A DNA stretch of 8,987 nt, taken from the NCBI GenBank assembly GCA_046758065.1, contig JBHHZM010000125.1:1-8987 (forward strand). Direction: 5' to 3'. The position numbers and the translations under genes are program-made. Positions 1 to 5,344 of this stretch are shown piece by piece (position 1 is the first letter of the stretch; every line of letters begins with the position of its first letter). This stretch comes from JBHHZM01 sp046758065 (GTDB lineage Bacteria; Pseudomonadota; Alphaproteobacteria; JAAXGF01). The notes beneath the pieces are model-generated. The model worked only from the letters and a program-made list of their open reading frames with translations. It made no database searches and was not told the DNA's origin.

Positions 1-1
1 C

Positions 2-733
2 GGCGGCGTTCCGACCCAGAACGACGGCACGTCGAAAGCGAAAGGCGACGACTGGGGGTTCGGTTACAACCTCGGCCTGCTCTTCGAGCCGATCGCGGGA
101 ACGCGCATCGGGGTGGCCTATCGCTCGAAGGTGTCGCACGAGCTCGACGGCAGCGTACGCTTCAACACGGGCGGCCCCGTCGGCGCGGGGATCTCCGGGG
201 CGACCGGCCAGTTCATCGATACCGGCGCGAAGGCCAGCGTGACGCTGCCCGAGATCGTGTCATTCGGCATTCACCAGGACATCAATGCCCAGTGGTCGGT
301 GATGGCCGAGGGATCGTGGACCCGGTGGTCCCGCTTCGATGAGCTCAGATTTCGCTTCGAAAATCCGCTTCAGGCCGACAGCGTGACCGACGAGGACTGG
401 CACAATGCCTGGTTCGGCGCCCTCGGCGCCACCTATCGGGCGACCAACGGCTGGACGTTCCGCGGCGGCGTTGCCTTCGACGAATCGCCGATCCCCGATC
501 GCACCCGCACCCCGCGCCTTCCCGGCTCCGATCGTTACTGGATTGCCATCGGCGCGAAGAAGTCGTTGCTGCCCAACCTCGACCTCGACGTGGGCTATAC
601 GCACATTTTTCTCGACGACGCGACGGTCGGGCTGACGACGGGCGGAACCGGCAACACCTTCCGGGGCAATCTTTCGGGCGAGTACGACAGCTCGATCGAC
701 ATCTTCACCCTGCAGGTGACCTACAGGTTCTGA
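2..733 (+). CDS. FadL/OmpP1-family outer-membrane transport protein (3' part)
   Basis: This is the C-terminal 243 residues of an outer-membrane beta-barrel of the FadL/OmpP1/TodX family, which takes up long-chain fatty acids or other hydrophobic compounds. The reading frame is open from the window edge, so the start lies upstream; a GTG at 113 is internal. Visible signs are the family-like stretch WGFGYNLGLLFEP followed by GTRIGVAYRSKVSHELDG, alternating polar and apolar strands (for example WSVMAEGSWTRWSRF and LDLDVGYTHIF), and the terminal LQVTYRF. A last-residue Phe is the usual signal for outer-membrane assembly. The segment DESPIPDRTRTPRLPGSDRYW fits the conserved late region of FadL proteins. 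The substrate cannot be told from this part. Family assignment is fairly sure; fatty acid as substrate is inferred from the family. Confidence 0.85.
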   Translation, partial: GGVPTQNDGTSKAKGDDWGFGYNLGLLFEPIAGTRIGVAYRSKVSHELDGSVRFNTGGPVGAGISGATGQFIDTGAKASVTLPEIVSFGIHQDINAQWSVMAEGSWTRWSRFDELRFRFENPLQADSVTDEDWHNAWFGALGATYRATNGWTFRGGVAFDESPIPDRTRTPRLPGSDRYWIAIGAKKSLLPNLDLDVGYTHIFLDDATVGLTTGGTGNTFRGNLSGEYDSSIDIFTLQVTYRF

Positions 734-760
734 GCCGCCGGGCGGCGCATCGGCCGCCAC

Positions 761-790
761 AAACAACAACGGCCGCCCAAGGGGGCGGCG
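761..790 (-). terminator. Rho-independent terminator of rpsU
   Basis: On the minus strand GCCGCCC and GGGCGGC form a perfect 7-bp stem around a 4-base loop, followed by the T-rich tract CGTTGTTGTTT. It lies about 43 bases past the rpsU stop. On the plus strand the same hairpin has no T tract, so it is oriented for rpsU, though it may also block transcripts from the FadL gene. A weaker GC palindrome directly after the FadL stop (734-746) could contribute. Confidence 0.7.
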
Positions 791-832
791 TCCGATGTTC
801 GGTGGCGGCGCGGGTTCGCGCCCGGGCGGCGG

Positions 833-1039
833 TCAGGCGCCTTCGCGCTGTGCGCGTTTGCGGGCGAGCTTGCGGGCGCGCCGAATCGCCTCGGCGGTCT
901 CGCGGGCGCGTTTCTCCGAAGGTTTCTCGTAGGCGCGCCGCATCTTCATCTCACGGAAGATGCCTTCGCGCTGCATTTTCTTCTTCAGCGCGCGCAAGGC
1001 CTGATCGACGTTGTTGTCGCGAACCGTAACCTGAACCAA
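833..1039 (-). CDS. rpsU: 30S ribosomal protein S21
   Basis: This is small-subunit ribosomal protein bS21, 68 residues, near full family length. It is recognised from VRDNNVDQALRALKKKMQREG followed by IFREMKMRRAYEKPSEKRARE and a very basic C-terminal helix (RRARKLARKRAQREGA). In known systems S21 sits near the 3' end of 16S rRNA and aids initiation. The start is a TTG at 1039-1037: there is no ATG or GTG at the expected N-terminus, and a strong Shine-Dalgarno (GAGGTG, minus strand 1049-1044) lies four bases upstream. The gene is monocistronic with a terminator downstream, and is divergent from def. The COQ9 family next door was historically labelled the rpsU-divergently transcribed protein, so the neighbourhood supports the call. 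Confidence 0.97.
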   Translation of the reverse strand: MVQVTVRDNNVDQALRALKKKMQREGIFREMKMRRAYEKPSEKRARETAEAIRRARKLARKRAQREGA

Positions 1040-1065
1040 GTATCACCTCATGGGTTGAGGGCCGC

Positions 1066-1094
1066 TTGATAGCACAGGCGCGGGGCCTTGTGAA
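1066..1094 (-). promoter_or_regulatory. Candidate sigma70-type promoter of rpsU
   Basis: On the minus strand TTCACA (1094-1089) and TATCAA (1071-1066) are separated by exactly 17 bases and would give a leader of roughly 20 bases before the TTG start. This is a match by eye, with no experimental support. Its -35 box overlaps the candidate -35 of def on the other strand. Confidence 0.4.
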
Positions 1095-1117
1095 GGTCTC
1101 TGCGCCCGGAGTACCCT
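1088..1117 (+). promoter_or_regulatory. Candidate promoter of the def-COQ9 operon
   Basis: TTGTGA (1088-1093) and TACCCT (1112-1117) are separated by 18 bases, about 30 bases upstream of the def start. The -10 match is weak. The element shares bases with the rpsU -35 on the opposite strand, so the two promoters would compete if both are real. Confidence 0.3.
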
Positions 1118-1146
1118 GTTTTTCTTGGTAAAGCCGAGGTAAACCG

Positions 1147-1710
1147 ATGGCCATCCTGAAGATCGCCCGCATGGGGCACCCGGTGCTGCTGCGCCCGGCC
1201 GAAACGGTGGTAGATCCCACCGCTCCCGAGATTCACGCGCTGATCGACGACATGCTCGAAACCATGATCGACGCCGACGGTCTCGGCCTCGCTGCGCCGC
1301 AGGTCCACGTGTCCAAGCGGGTCGTCATTTTCCGCACGCCCGGAACCCACGAGGCGGGCGCCGAAGAGAACGCCTGGTCGAATCTCACGGTGCTGATCAA
1401 CCCGGTCGTCGAGCCGTTGGACGAGGCCCGCGAGGACGGCTGGGAGGGTTGTCTCTCGGTGCCCGGATTGCGCGGTCTGGTCTCGCGCTACGGCCGCGTC
1501 GGCTACCGCGGTCTTGGTCTCGACGGCGGCGTGATCGAGCGCGAAGCCGAGGGTCTGCACGCGCGCGTCGTGCAGCACGAATGCGACCACCTCGACGGCG
1601 CGCTCTACCCGATGCGGATGACCGATCTGTCGCAGCTCGTCTTCGAGTCCGAGATACGCCATCGCCCGGTCCGCACGGAGCGGGATCCGGACGCCGGGCA
1701 AGCGACATGA
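1147..1710 (+). CDS. def: Peptide deformylase
   Basis: This metalloenzyme removes the formyl group from the N-terminal methionine of new proteins in the cytoplasm. All three signature motifs of the family are intact: GLGLAAPQ (residues 45-52), EGCLS (100-104) and HECDH (144-148). The predicted metal ligands are Cys102, His144 and His148, with Glu145 as catalytic base and Gln52 in the active site. At 187 residues it is normal or slightly long, with a charged C-terminal tail of about 17 residues. The ATG at 1147 has GAGGT six bases upstream. The stop overlaps the start of the next gene (ATGA), so the two are translationally coupled. The methionyl-tRNA formyltransferase gene fmt, a frequent def partner, is not adjacent, and this may be one of several def copies in the genome. 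Confidence 0.95.
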   Translation: MAILKIARMGHPVLLRPAETVVDPTAPEIHALIDDMLETMIDADGLGLAAPQVHVSKRVVIFRTPGTHEAGAEENAWSNLTVLINPVVEPLDEAREDGWEGCLSVPGLRGLVSRYGRVGYRGLGLDGGVIEREAEGLHARVVQHECDHLDGALYPMRMTDLSQLVFESEIRHRPVRTERDPDAGQAT

Positions 1711-2408
1711 CGCGGGCGGCGGACCGCGATGTGCTGCGCCGCGACCTCCTCGCGGCGACGCTCGCCCAGGTTCCCTTCGAGGGCTGGAGCGCGCGGGCGC
1801 TCGCCGCCGGCGCGCGCGATGCCGGGGTCGCGATGGGCGCGGCACGGCGCGCCTTCCCGCGCGGAATCGCCGATCTCGTCGCCTTCTGGGGCGAGCAAGG
1901 CGACCGGCGGATGCTCGAGATGCTCGCGGATATCGACCTCGACTCGATGCGGGTGCGCGAGCGCATCGCCACCCTGGTGCGGCTGCGCCTCGAAGTCGAT
2001 GCCGAGCATCGCGAGGCGCTGCGCTTGGCGCTCGGCCGCGCCATGTTGCCGGGTGAGGCGCCTCATGCGCTGGGCGCGCTGTGGCGCAGGGTCGACGCCA
2101 TGTGGCGCGCCGCCGGCGACACCGCCACCGACTACAACTACTATACCAAGCGCGGCCTGCTCGCCGGGGTCTACGCCTCGACGCTGCTTTACTGGCTCGA
2201 CGACAAATCGCGAGGCAGCGCCGCCACCTGGGCGTTCCTCGACCGCCGCGTCGCCGAGGTGCTGAAGGTGCCGCGCGCGCTCGGCAAGTTGAAGAACTGC
2301 CTGCCTGACACGGACGTGCTGCTGCGCGCCGGTGGTTCGCGCACTGTCCGCGGTCGCAGCCGCAAATTCGGCCCGGCTCCGTTCCAGAGGTCCGCTTCCG
2401 ACGGATGA
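1707..2408 (+). CDS. COQ9-family ubiquinone biosynthesis protein
   Basis: This 233-residue protein belongs to the COQ9 family (the rpsU-divergently transcribed family). In mitochondria COQ9 binds lipid and helps COQ7 hydroxylate the quinone ring; the bacterial role is inferred from that. Residues about 10-60 look like the TetR-type helix-turn-helix fold retained by the family. The hallmark AGDTATDYNYYTKRGLLAGVY (about 136-156) and the following STLLYWLDD identify the C-terminal lipid-binding part. The ATG at 1707 overlaps the def stop by four bases (ATGA); the same frame stays open upstream inside def, but a longer start would give non-family sequence. After KLKN (about 194-197) there is a 36-residue tail rich in Arg, Ser and Gly that I cannot match to the family. 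A DNA-binding role is possible but not expected for this family. Confidence 0.88.
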   Translation: MTRAADRDVLRRDLLAATLAQVPFEGWSARALAAGARDAGVAMGAARRAFPRGIADLVAFWGEQGDRRMLEMLADIDLDSMRVRERIATLVRLRLEVDAEHREALRLALGRAMLPGEAPHALGALWRRVDAMWRAAGDTATDYNYYTKRGLLAGVYASTLLYWLDDKSRGSAATWAFLDRRVAEVLKVPRALGKLKNCLPDTDVLLRAGGSRTVRGRSRKFGPAPFQRSASDG

Positions 2409-2470
2409 GCCCCAAGACCGTCGGTATCTCTTAATCTTAACCGTGTCATGCTCGAACCCCTATCTTGTCG

Positions 2471-2535
2471 TGCTCGGGCTTGACCCGAGCATCCAAGGAC
2501 GCGGACCAAACCTGGATGGCCGGGTCGAGTCCGGG
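2471..2535. repeat. REP-like double palindrome between convergent genes
   Basis: TGCTCGGG (2471-2478) and CCCGAGCA (2484-2491) form a perfect 8-bp stem with a 5-base loop. A second, weaker hairpin follows (CCGG at 2520-2523 with CCGG at 2531-2534), and ATCCA (2491-2495) can pair with TGGAT (2513-2517) to join the two. The wording (CTCGGGCTTGACCCGAG, then TGGATGGCCGGGTCGAG) resembles dispersed intergenic palindromes common in alphaproteobacterial genomes. It fills the gap between the COQ9 stop and the EamA stop and ends exactly at the EamA stop codon. It may act as a bidirectional terminator. The rest of the gap (2409-2470) has a TTAATCTTAACC stretch and nothing else I can name. Confidence 0.65.
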
Positions 2536-3219
2536 TTAACGGCGCTGCACGATCCAGATGCCCGACAGGATGAAGGCGATGGCAAGCGCCAGCGGCCACG
2601 TCATCGGCTCGCCGAGGATGACCACGGCGAGCACCAAGCCGACCACCGGCTGGGCGAACTGCGTGGCGCCCATGCGGGCGATGCCGCCCCGCGCCAGCGC
2701 CCAGTACCACGCCACGTAAGCCAGCAGCGTCGGCCCCAGCGCAAGATAAGCGATGGCGAGCAGGACGCCGCCGATGGTGATGCCCCAGAGCGTCGTCGGC
2801 CAGGTGCCGAGGCTATGGCTCAGGCGACTGCCGGCGACGTAGCCTGTCGCCGCGAAAGCGCAGCCGGCGAGCGCCAGAAGATCGCCGAAGACGCTCGCGC
2901 CGGCGGCGTCGAATCCGAAGCGGAAGCCGATCAGAAACACCTCGCCGACGACGGCGATGGTCGCGCCTGTCCACCACCGGGCCATGGGCGCCTTGCGTTC
3001 GAGCAGGGCGGCGAAGAGCCCGGTGAATACCGGGAGCGCGCCCAGGATCAGCGCGCCGTGTGACGCCGAGGTGTAGCCCAGGCCGAGGCTGAACAGCACC
3101 GGAAAACCGACGAAGCCACCGAGCGCCGAGGCCGCGAGGAAGATTGCCTGGCAGCGCGTCTTCGGCCGCGCCATACCGGCGAGCAAAGCGATTGGCGCCG
3201 TCACCAGCGCGGCGAGCAC
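2536..3219 (-). CDS. EamA/DMT-family membrane transporter, 5' end frameshifted
   Basis: This is a permease of the drug/metabolite transporter superfamily, which exports small metabolites; the substrate is unknown. The continuous frame from the GTG at 3219 gives 227 mostly hydrophobic residues with about nine membrane segments and the two EamA repeats: the first includes FSLGLGYTSASHGALILGA, the second VAWYWALARGGIARMGATQFAQP, which is the typical late motif. The family is usually about 270-300 residues with ten helices, and this GTG has no Shine-Dalgarno. The frame continues upstream without a stop through GTSVATKVAVVAVDPVTVGILR, which is clear family sequence after helix 1, but helix 1 itself is in another frame (see 3220-3347). 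The gene lies directly downstream of purE in the same direction. As written, the product would lack its first helix, so the gene is either inactivated or carries a sequencing error. Confidence 0.8.
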   Translation of the reverse strand: MLAALVTAPIALLAGMARPKTRCQAIFLAASALGGFVGFPVLFSLGLGYTSASHGALILGALPVFTGLFAALLERKAPMARWWTGATIAVVGEVFLIGFRFGFDAAGASVFGDLLALAGCAFAATGYVAGSRLSHSLGTWPTTLWGITIGGVLLAIAYLALGPTLLAYVAWYWALARGGIARMGATQFAQPVVGLVLAVVILGEPMTWPLALAIAFILSGIWIVQRR

Positions 3220-3347
3220 GGTGCGCAGTATTCCGACCGTGACGGGATCGACAGCGACGACCGCGACCTTGGTCGCGACCGATGTGCCGCCCAGACGAGA
3301 ACCGCCGCTACGGCGGCGCCGAGCACGGCAATTGCCGGCGCCTGCAA
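3220..3347 (-). other. Displaced 5' part of the EamA gene (start and first helix, frame change near 3290)
   Basis: On the minus strand GAAGGA, overlapping the purE stop (TGAAGGA), is followed six bases later by a TTG at 3347-3345. From it reads APAIAVLGAAVAAVLVW, an ideal first membrane helix ending in the Trp that normally precedes a Gly/Ser-rich turn. After that Trp (3293-3291) this frame becomes meaningless, while the frame of the downstream gene resumes with GTSVATKVAV. One extra base (for example TGGGG instead of TGGG at 3293-3290) would join them as W-G-G-T-S-V-A-T-K and give about 270 residues, the family length. The frame break is seen directly; whether it is biological or an assembly error cannot be decided here. 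Confidence 0.75.
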
Positions 3348-3357
3348 CGGCGGTCCT

Positions 3358-3852
3358 TCAGCCCGAATCGGAGGGCGTTTCGGGAACCTTGGCGGTCTGC
3401 TCGGCGCGCCGGCGATCGAGCGCCGCGGCGATGTCCGGGTCGCCGAGCGCGACGACGGCGGCGGCGAGCAGCGCCGCGTTGATCGCCCCGGGCTTGCCGA
3501 TGGCGAGCGTTCCTACCGGATAGCCCGACGGCATCTGGACCATGGACAAAAGCGCGTCCATGCCCTGGACCGCCCAGCCGTGCATCGGCACGCCGAGAAC
3601 GGGCAGCGGCGTGAGCGCGGCGATGGCGCCGGGAAGCGCCGCCGCCCCCCCGGCGCCGGCGATGATCACCTTGAGACCGCGCTGGCGCGCGCCCGCAGCG
3701 AAATCGACCAGCCGCTCGGGCGTGCGATGGGCCGAGATGATGCGGACCTCGTGGCTCACGCCGAGATCGTCGAGCGTCGTGGCGGCGTGGCGCATCGTTT
3801 CCCAGTCGGACTGGCTTCCCATGACGACGGCGACGCGCGGTGTTCCAGTCAT
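3358..3852 (-). CDS. purE: PurE, N5-carboxyaminoimidazole ribonucleotide mutase (class I-like)
   Basis: PurE moves the carboxylate of N5-CAIR to carbon 4 in purine synthesis. The protein has VAVVMGSQSDW (residues 7-17), SAHRTP (40-45, with the catalytic-type His42, equal to E. coli His45) and VQMPSGYPVGTLAIG, so it is class I in layout and close to family length (164 residues). The ATG at 3852-3850 is preferred because AAGGA lies nine bases upstream; a GTG at 3858 would be only three bases from it. Oddly, the usual GAAHLPG motif reads GAAALPG, so the residue equal to E. coli His75 is Ala72. The usual QS-ALSG loop is also altered (HGWAVQG). purK, the common downstream partner, is missing; an EamA transporter follows instead. 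It may still be the only PurE, or it may be a divergent paralogue. Confidence 0.88.
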   Translation of the reverse strand: MTGTPRVAVVMGSQSDWETMRHAATTLDDLGVSHEVRIISAHRTPERLVDFAAGARQRGLKVIIAGAGGAAALPGAIAALTPLPVLGVPMHGWAVQGMDALLSMVQMPSGYPVGTLAIGKPGAINAALLAAAVVALGDPDIAAALDRRRAEQTAKVPETPSDSG

Positions 3853-3882
3853 GCGCACTTGTCCTTAAGTTCCAGTGGCGTC

Positions 3883-3912
3883 ATTATATTTCGGTGATGG
3901 GCGCGGCGGCAA
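3883..3912 (-). promoter_or_regulatory. Candidate sigma70 promoter of purE
   Basis: On the minus strand a perfect TATAAT (3888-3883) lies 18 bases downstream of TTGCCG (3912-3907). The expected start of transcription gives a leader of about 25 bases before the purE ATG, with the AAGGA ribosome-binding site inside it. It is the best -10 box I saw in the window. Confidence 0.55.
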
Positions 3913-4033
3913 GCCGGACCGACGTAAAGCTTTGTTAAGCCTTTGAGCCTAGCGTCGGCCGGATCGGGTGCAAGCGGCGAACCCGGCGCGGACGCGTGCG
4001 TCGTCAGGGAAAAAGCGGAGAGACAGGAAGTCC

Positions 4034-4756
4034 ATGCGGATCGGGCGGACACGGCCGGTTGGGGGCGTCGGTTCGGTAAAACGGAGTTCCGACGCGCCGT
4101 CACGGCAATCGCCGGCGGCCGCGCGTCAGCTCGACGACGTTGCCACGGTGATGGACATTCCCGAGGCGGAGTTCACGCCCAAGGTTCGCGCCGCCATCAT
4201 GACGCTGATGGAAGAGGTCGAGCGCCTGCGCGAGGAGCTGAGCCTCACCCGGCGCCGGGTCGAGCACCTCGAGCAGCTCGCCGACCAGGATGCGCTCGCC
4301 CCGATCGCCAACCGCCGCGCCTTCGTACGCGAGATGTCGCGCGTCATGGCGTATTCCGAGCGCTATGGCGCGCCGAGCAGCGTGCTCTACTTCGACTTCA
4401 ACGGCATGAAGGAAATCAACGACACCTACGGCCACGCGGCGGGCGACGCCGCGCTTCTCCAGGTGGCCCGCACGTTGCTCGAGAGCGTTCGCGAATCGGA
4501 CATCGTGGGCCGTCTCGGCGGCGACGAATTCGGCGTCATCCTGGCGCAGGCCGACCACGCCGCAGCGAACGAGAAGGCGGCGGCGCTGGCGAACGAGATC
4601 GCCGCCGCGCCGCTCATATGGGAGGATCACGAGATTCCGCTCACCGTCGCCTGCGGCACGTACTGCTTCAAGCCGGGGGAGGACGTGTCGACGGCGCTCG
4701 CCAACGCCGACAAGGCGATGTACGCCAACAAGCAACGTAACAGACAGCCCGGTTGA
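4034..4756 (+). CDS. Soluble GGDEF-domain diguanylate cyclase with coiled-coil N-terminus
   Basis: This enzyme is expected to make c-di-GMP from two GTP. From the ATG at 4034 (AGGA five bases upstream) it has 240 residues. Residues about 1-40 are basic and low-complexity; about 54-84 form a heptad-like coiled coil (TLMEEVERLREELSLTRRRVEHLEQL). The catalytic domain follows from about 85, with YFDFNGMKEINDTYGHAAGD, an intact GGDEF at 162-166 inside RLGGDEFGV, and the inhibitory I-site RESD at 153-156 exactly five residues before it. An active, product-inhibited cyclase is therefore likely. There is no membrane segment, PAS, GAF or receiver domain, so activity may depend on dimerisation through the coiled coil. 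An upstream GTG at 3968 lacks a Shine-Dalgarno. The gene is divergent from purE, and no clear promoter was found in 3913-4033. Confidence 0.92.
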   Translation: MRIGRTRPVGGVGSVKRSSDAPSRQSPAAARQLDDVATVMDIPEAEFTPKVRAAIMTLMEEVERLREELSLTRRRVEHLEQLADQDALAPIANRRAFVREMSRVMAYSERYGAPSSVLYFDFNGMKEINDTYGHAAGDAALLQVARTLLESVRESDIVGRLGGDEFGVILAQADHAAANEKAAALANEIAAAPLIWEDHEIPLTVACGTYCFKPGEDVSTALANADKAMYANKQRNRQPG

Positions 4757-4760
4757 CGCT

Positions 4761-4798
4761 TAGAGCGGTTCCCGGTCGGTAGGAACCAATTTGATGGG
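4761..4798 (+). repeat. Left terminal inverted repeat of the MITE-like element
   Basis: It begins TAGAGCGGTTCCCGGT and carries a second conserved block GGAACCAATTTGAT (4782-4795). It starts four bases after the stop codon of the GGDEF gene. Confidence 0.75.
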
Positions 4799-4991
4799 TG
4801 CAAATCGGCTCGGTCGGTCAGCCGCGCCGCGCCGCGCGATGCCGGCGCATCGGGCAAGCGGCGCAACGCCGCCGAGGGGCCGATTTGCCCCACCGCAGGC
4901 CGGGTTCTTTTGCGCGCCGGCGTCGTTGCCCGTCTTTTCCGATGTCCCCGCATCGCCATGCGACGGGCGTCTAGCCCACGCGCAAAATCAT

Positions 4992-5029
4992 CCCGGTCAA
5001 ATGGGTCCGATCAACCGGGAACCGCTCTA
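4992..5029 (-). repeat. Right terminal inverted repeat of the MITE-like element
   Basis: Read on the minus strand it begins with the same 16 bases as the left end and then shows GGACCCATTTGACCGGG, matching the left block with small changes. Its outer TAG (5029-5027, minus strand) is also the stop codon of the neighbouring DUF465 gene. Confidence 0.75.
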
Positions 5030-5227
5030 GGCGATGATGTCAGGCAGGATGTCGCTTTCCAGACGGGCAATCTCGTCCTTGAGCTGAAGCTTGCGCTTCT
5101 TGAGCCGCTGGAGCTCGATCTGGTCGGCTACCGCGTGTTTGCTCAGCCCGGCGATTTTTTCATCGAGCTTGCGATGTTCTTCGCGCAGCGCGGCGATCTT
5201 CCGGTTCCTCGCGTCGTCTTCGGCCAT
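5027..5227 (-). CDS. DUF465 (YdcH-like) small coiled-coil protein
   Basis: This is a 66-residue, highly charged, helical protein of the DUF465/YdcH family, whose function is unknown. It is recognised from LREEHRKLDEKI (about 13-24) and the C-terminal RLKKRKLQLKDEIARLE, followed by the ending SDILPDIIA, which is familiar from alphaproteobacterial members. The whole chain is a likely alpha-helical hairpin or coiled coil, cytoplasmic, with no signal peptide. The ATG at 5227-5225 gives the normal family length; a GAGG sits only two bases upstream, closer than usual. A TTG at 5296 would add 23 unrelated residues. The TAG stop is supplied by the end of the adjoining MITE-like element. It lies 167 bases downstream of the bactofilin gene on the same strand. 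A paralogue is encoded at 6809-6976. Confidence 0.87.
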   Translation of the reverse strand: MAEDDARNRKIAALREEHRKLDEKIAGLSKHAVADQIELQRLKKRKLQLKDEIARLESDILPDIIA

Positions 5228-5344
5228 TGCCTCGAGAGTTCGCCAATGAAGCGGCGAATATGTTAACAGACTTGGCCGTGAAGGGGTAGGCGGCAACCCG
5301 GTGTCGGCCGGCGCGGCGACTGGCCGGCGAATCCCCCCGGGAAT

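Larger units (their letters stand above)
4761..5029. mobile_element. MITE-like element with 38-bp terminal inverted repeats and nested hairpins
   Basis: The two ends are inverted copies: the first 16 bases TAGAGCGGTTCCCGGT are identical to the reverse complement of 5014-5029, and similarity continues to about 38 bases per end with a few mismatches and one gap. A TA is present at each outer edge, as expected for TA target-site duplication of IS630/mariner-type elements. The interior has no credible gene. It holds two further arms: GCAAATCGGC (4800-4809) pairs with GCCGATTTGC (4879-4888), and TTTTGCGCG (4908-4916) with CGCGCAAAA (4979-4987). Inside these are smaller hairpins (CGATGC 4837-4842 with 4847-4852; GCCCGTC 4928-4934 with 4962-4968; CGATG 4940-4944 with 4951-4955). 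The whole could fold as a three-way junction. It fills the gap between two convergent genes. No transposase is present, so any mobility would be in trans; family membership is inference. Confidence 0.7.

Noticed and set aside
1048..2415. 455-residue open frame on the minus strand opposite def and the COQ9 gene
   Set aside because: Its translation is Arg/Ala/Ser-rich with no family features, and it covers two well-supported genes; it is a GC-rich antisense shadow.
2431..2442. TTAATCTTAACC as a CtrA site after the COQ9 gene
   Set aside because: Spacing between TTAA words is two bases rather than seven, and it lies between gene ends where no promoter is expected.
2332..3063. 243-residue open frame on the plus strand across the EamA gene
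   Set aside because: Charged low-complexity translation opposite a clear membrane protein and running through the REP-like repeat; a shadow.
3853..3858. GTG start for purE two codons upstream
   Set aside because: Only three bases from the AAGGA site, whereas the ATG at 3852 has nine; the choice changes two residues only.
3925..3945. Possible CtrA half-site (GTTAAG) upstream of the GGDEF gene
   Set aside because: Only one TTAA word with no partner at seven bases, so it is not distinguishable from chance.
3968..4033. GTG start for the GGDEF gene 22 codons upstream
   Set aside because: No Shine-Dalgarno, while the ATG at 4034 has AGGA at good spacing.
4791..5030. Short open frames inside the MITE-like element on both strands
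   Set aside because: They follow the palindromic arms, have no ribosome-binding site and no family signs.
5228..5296. TTG start adding 23 residues to the DUF465 protein
   Set aside because: The added sequence does not fit the family, and the region looks like a promoter or leader.
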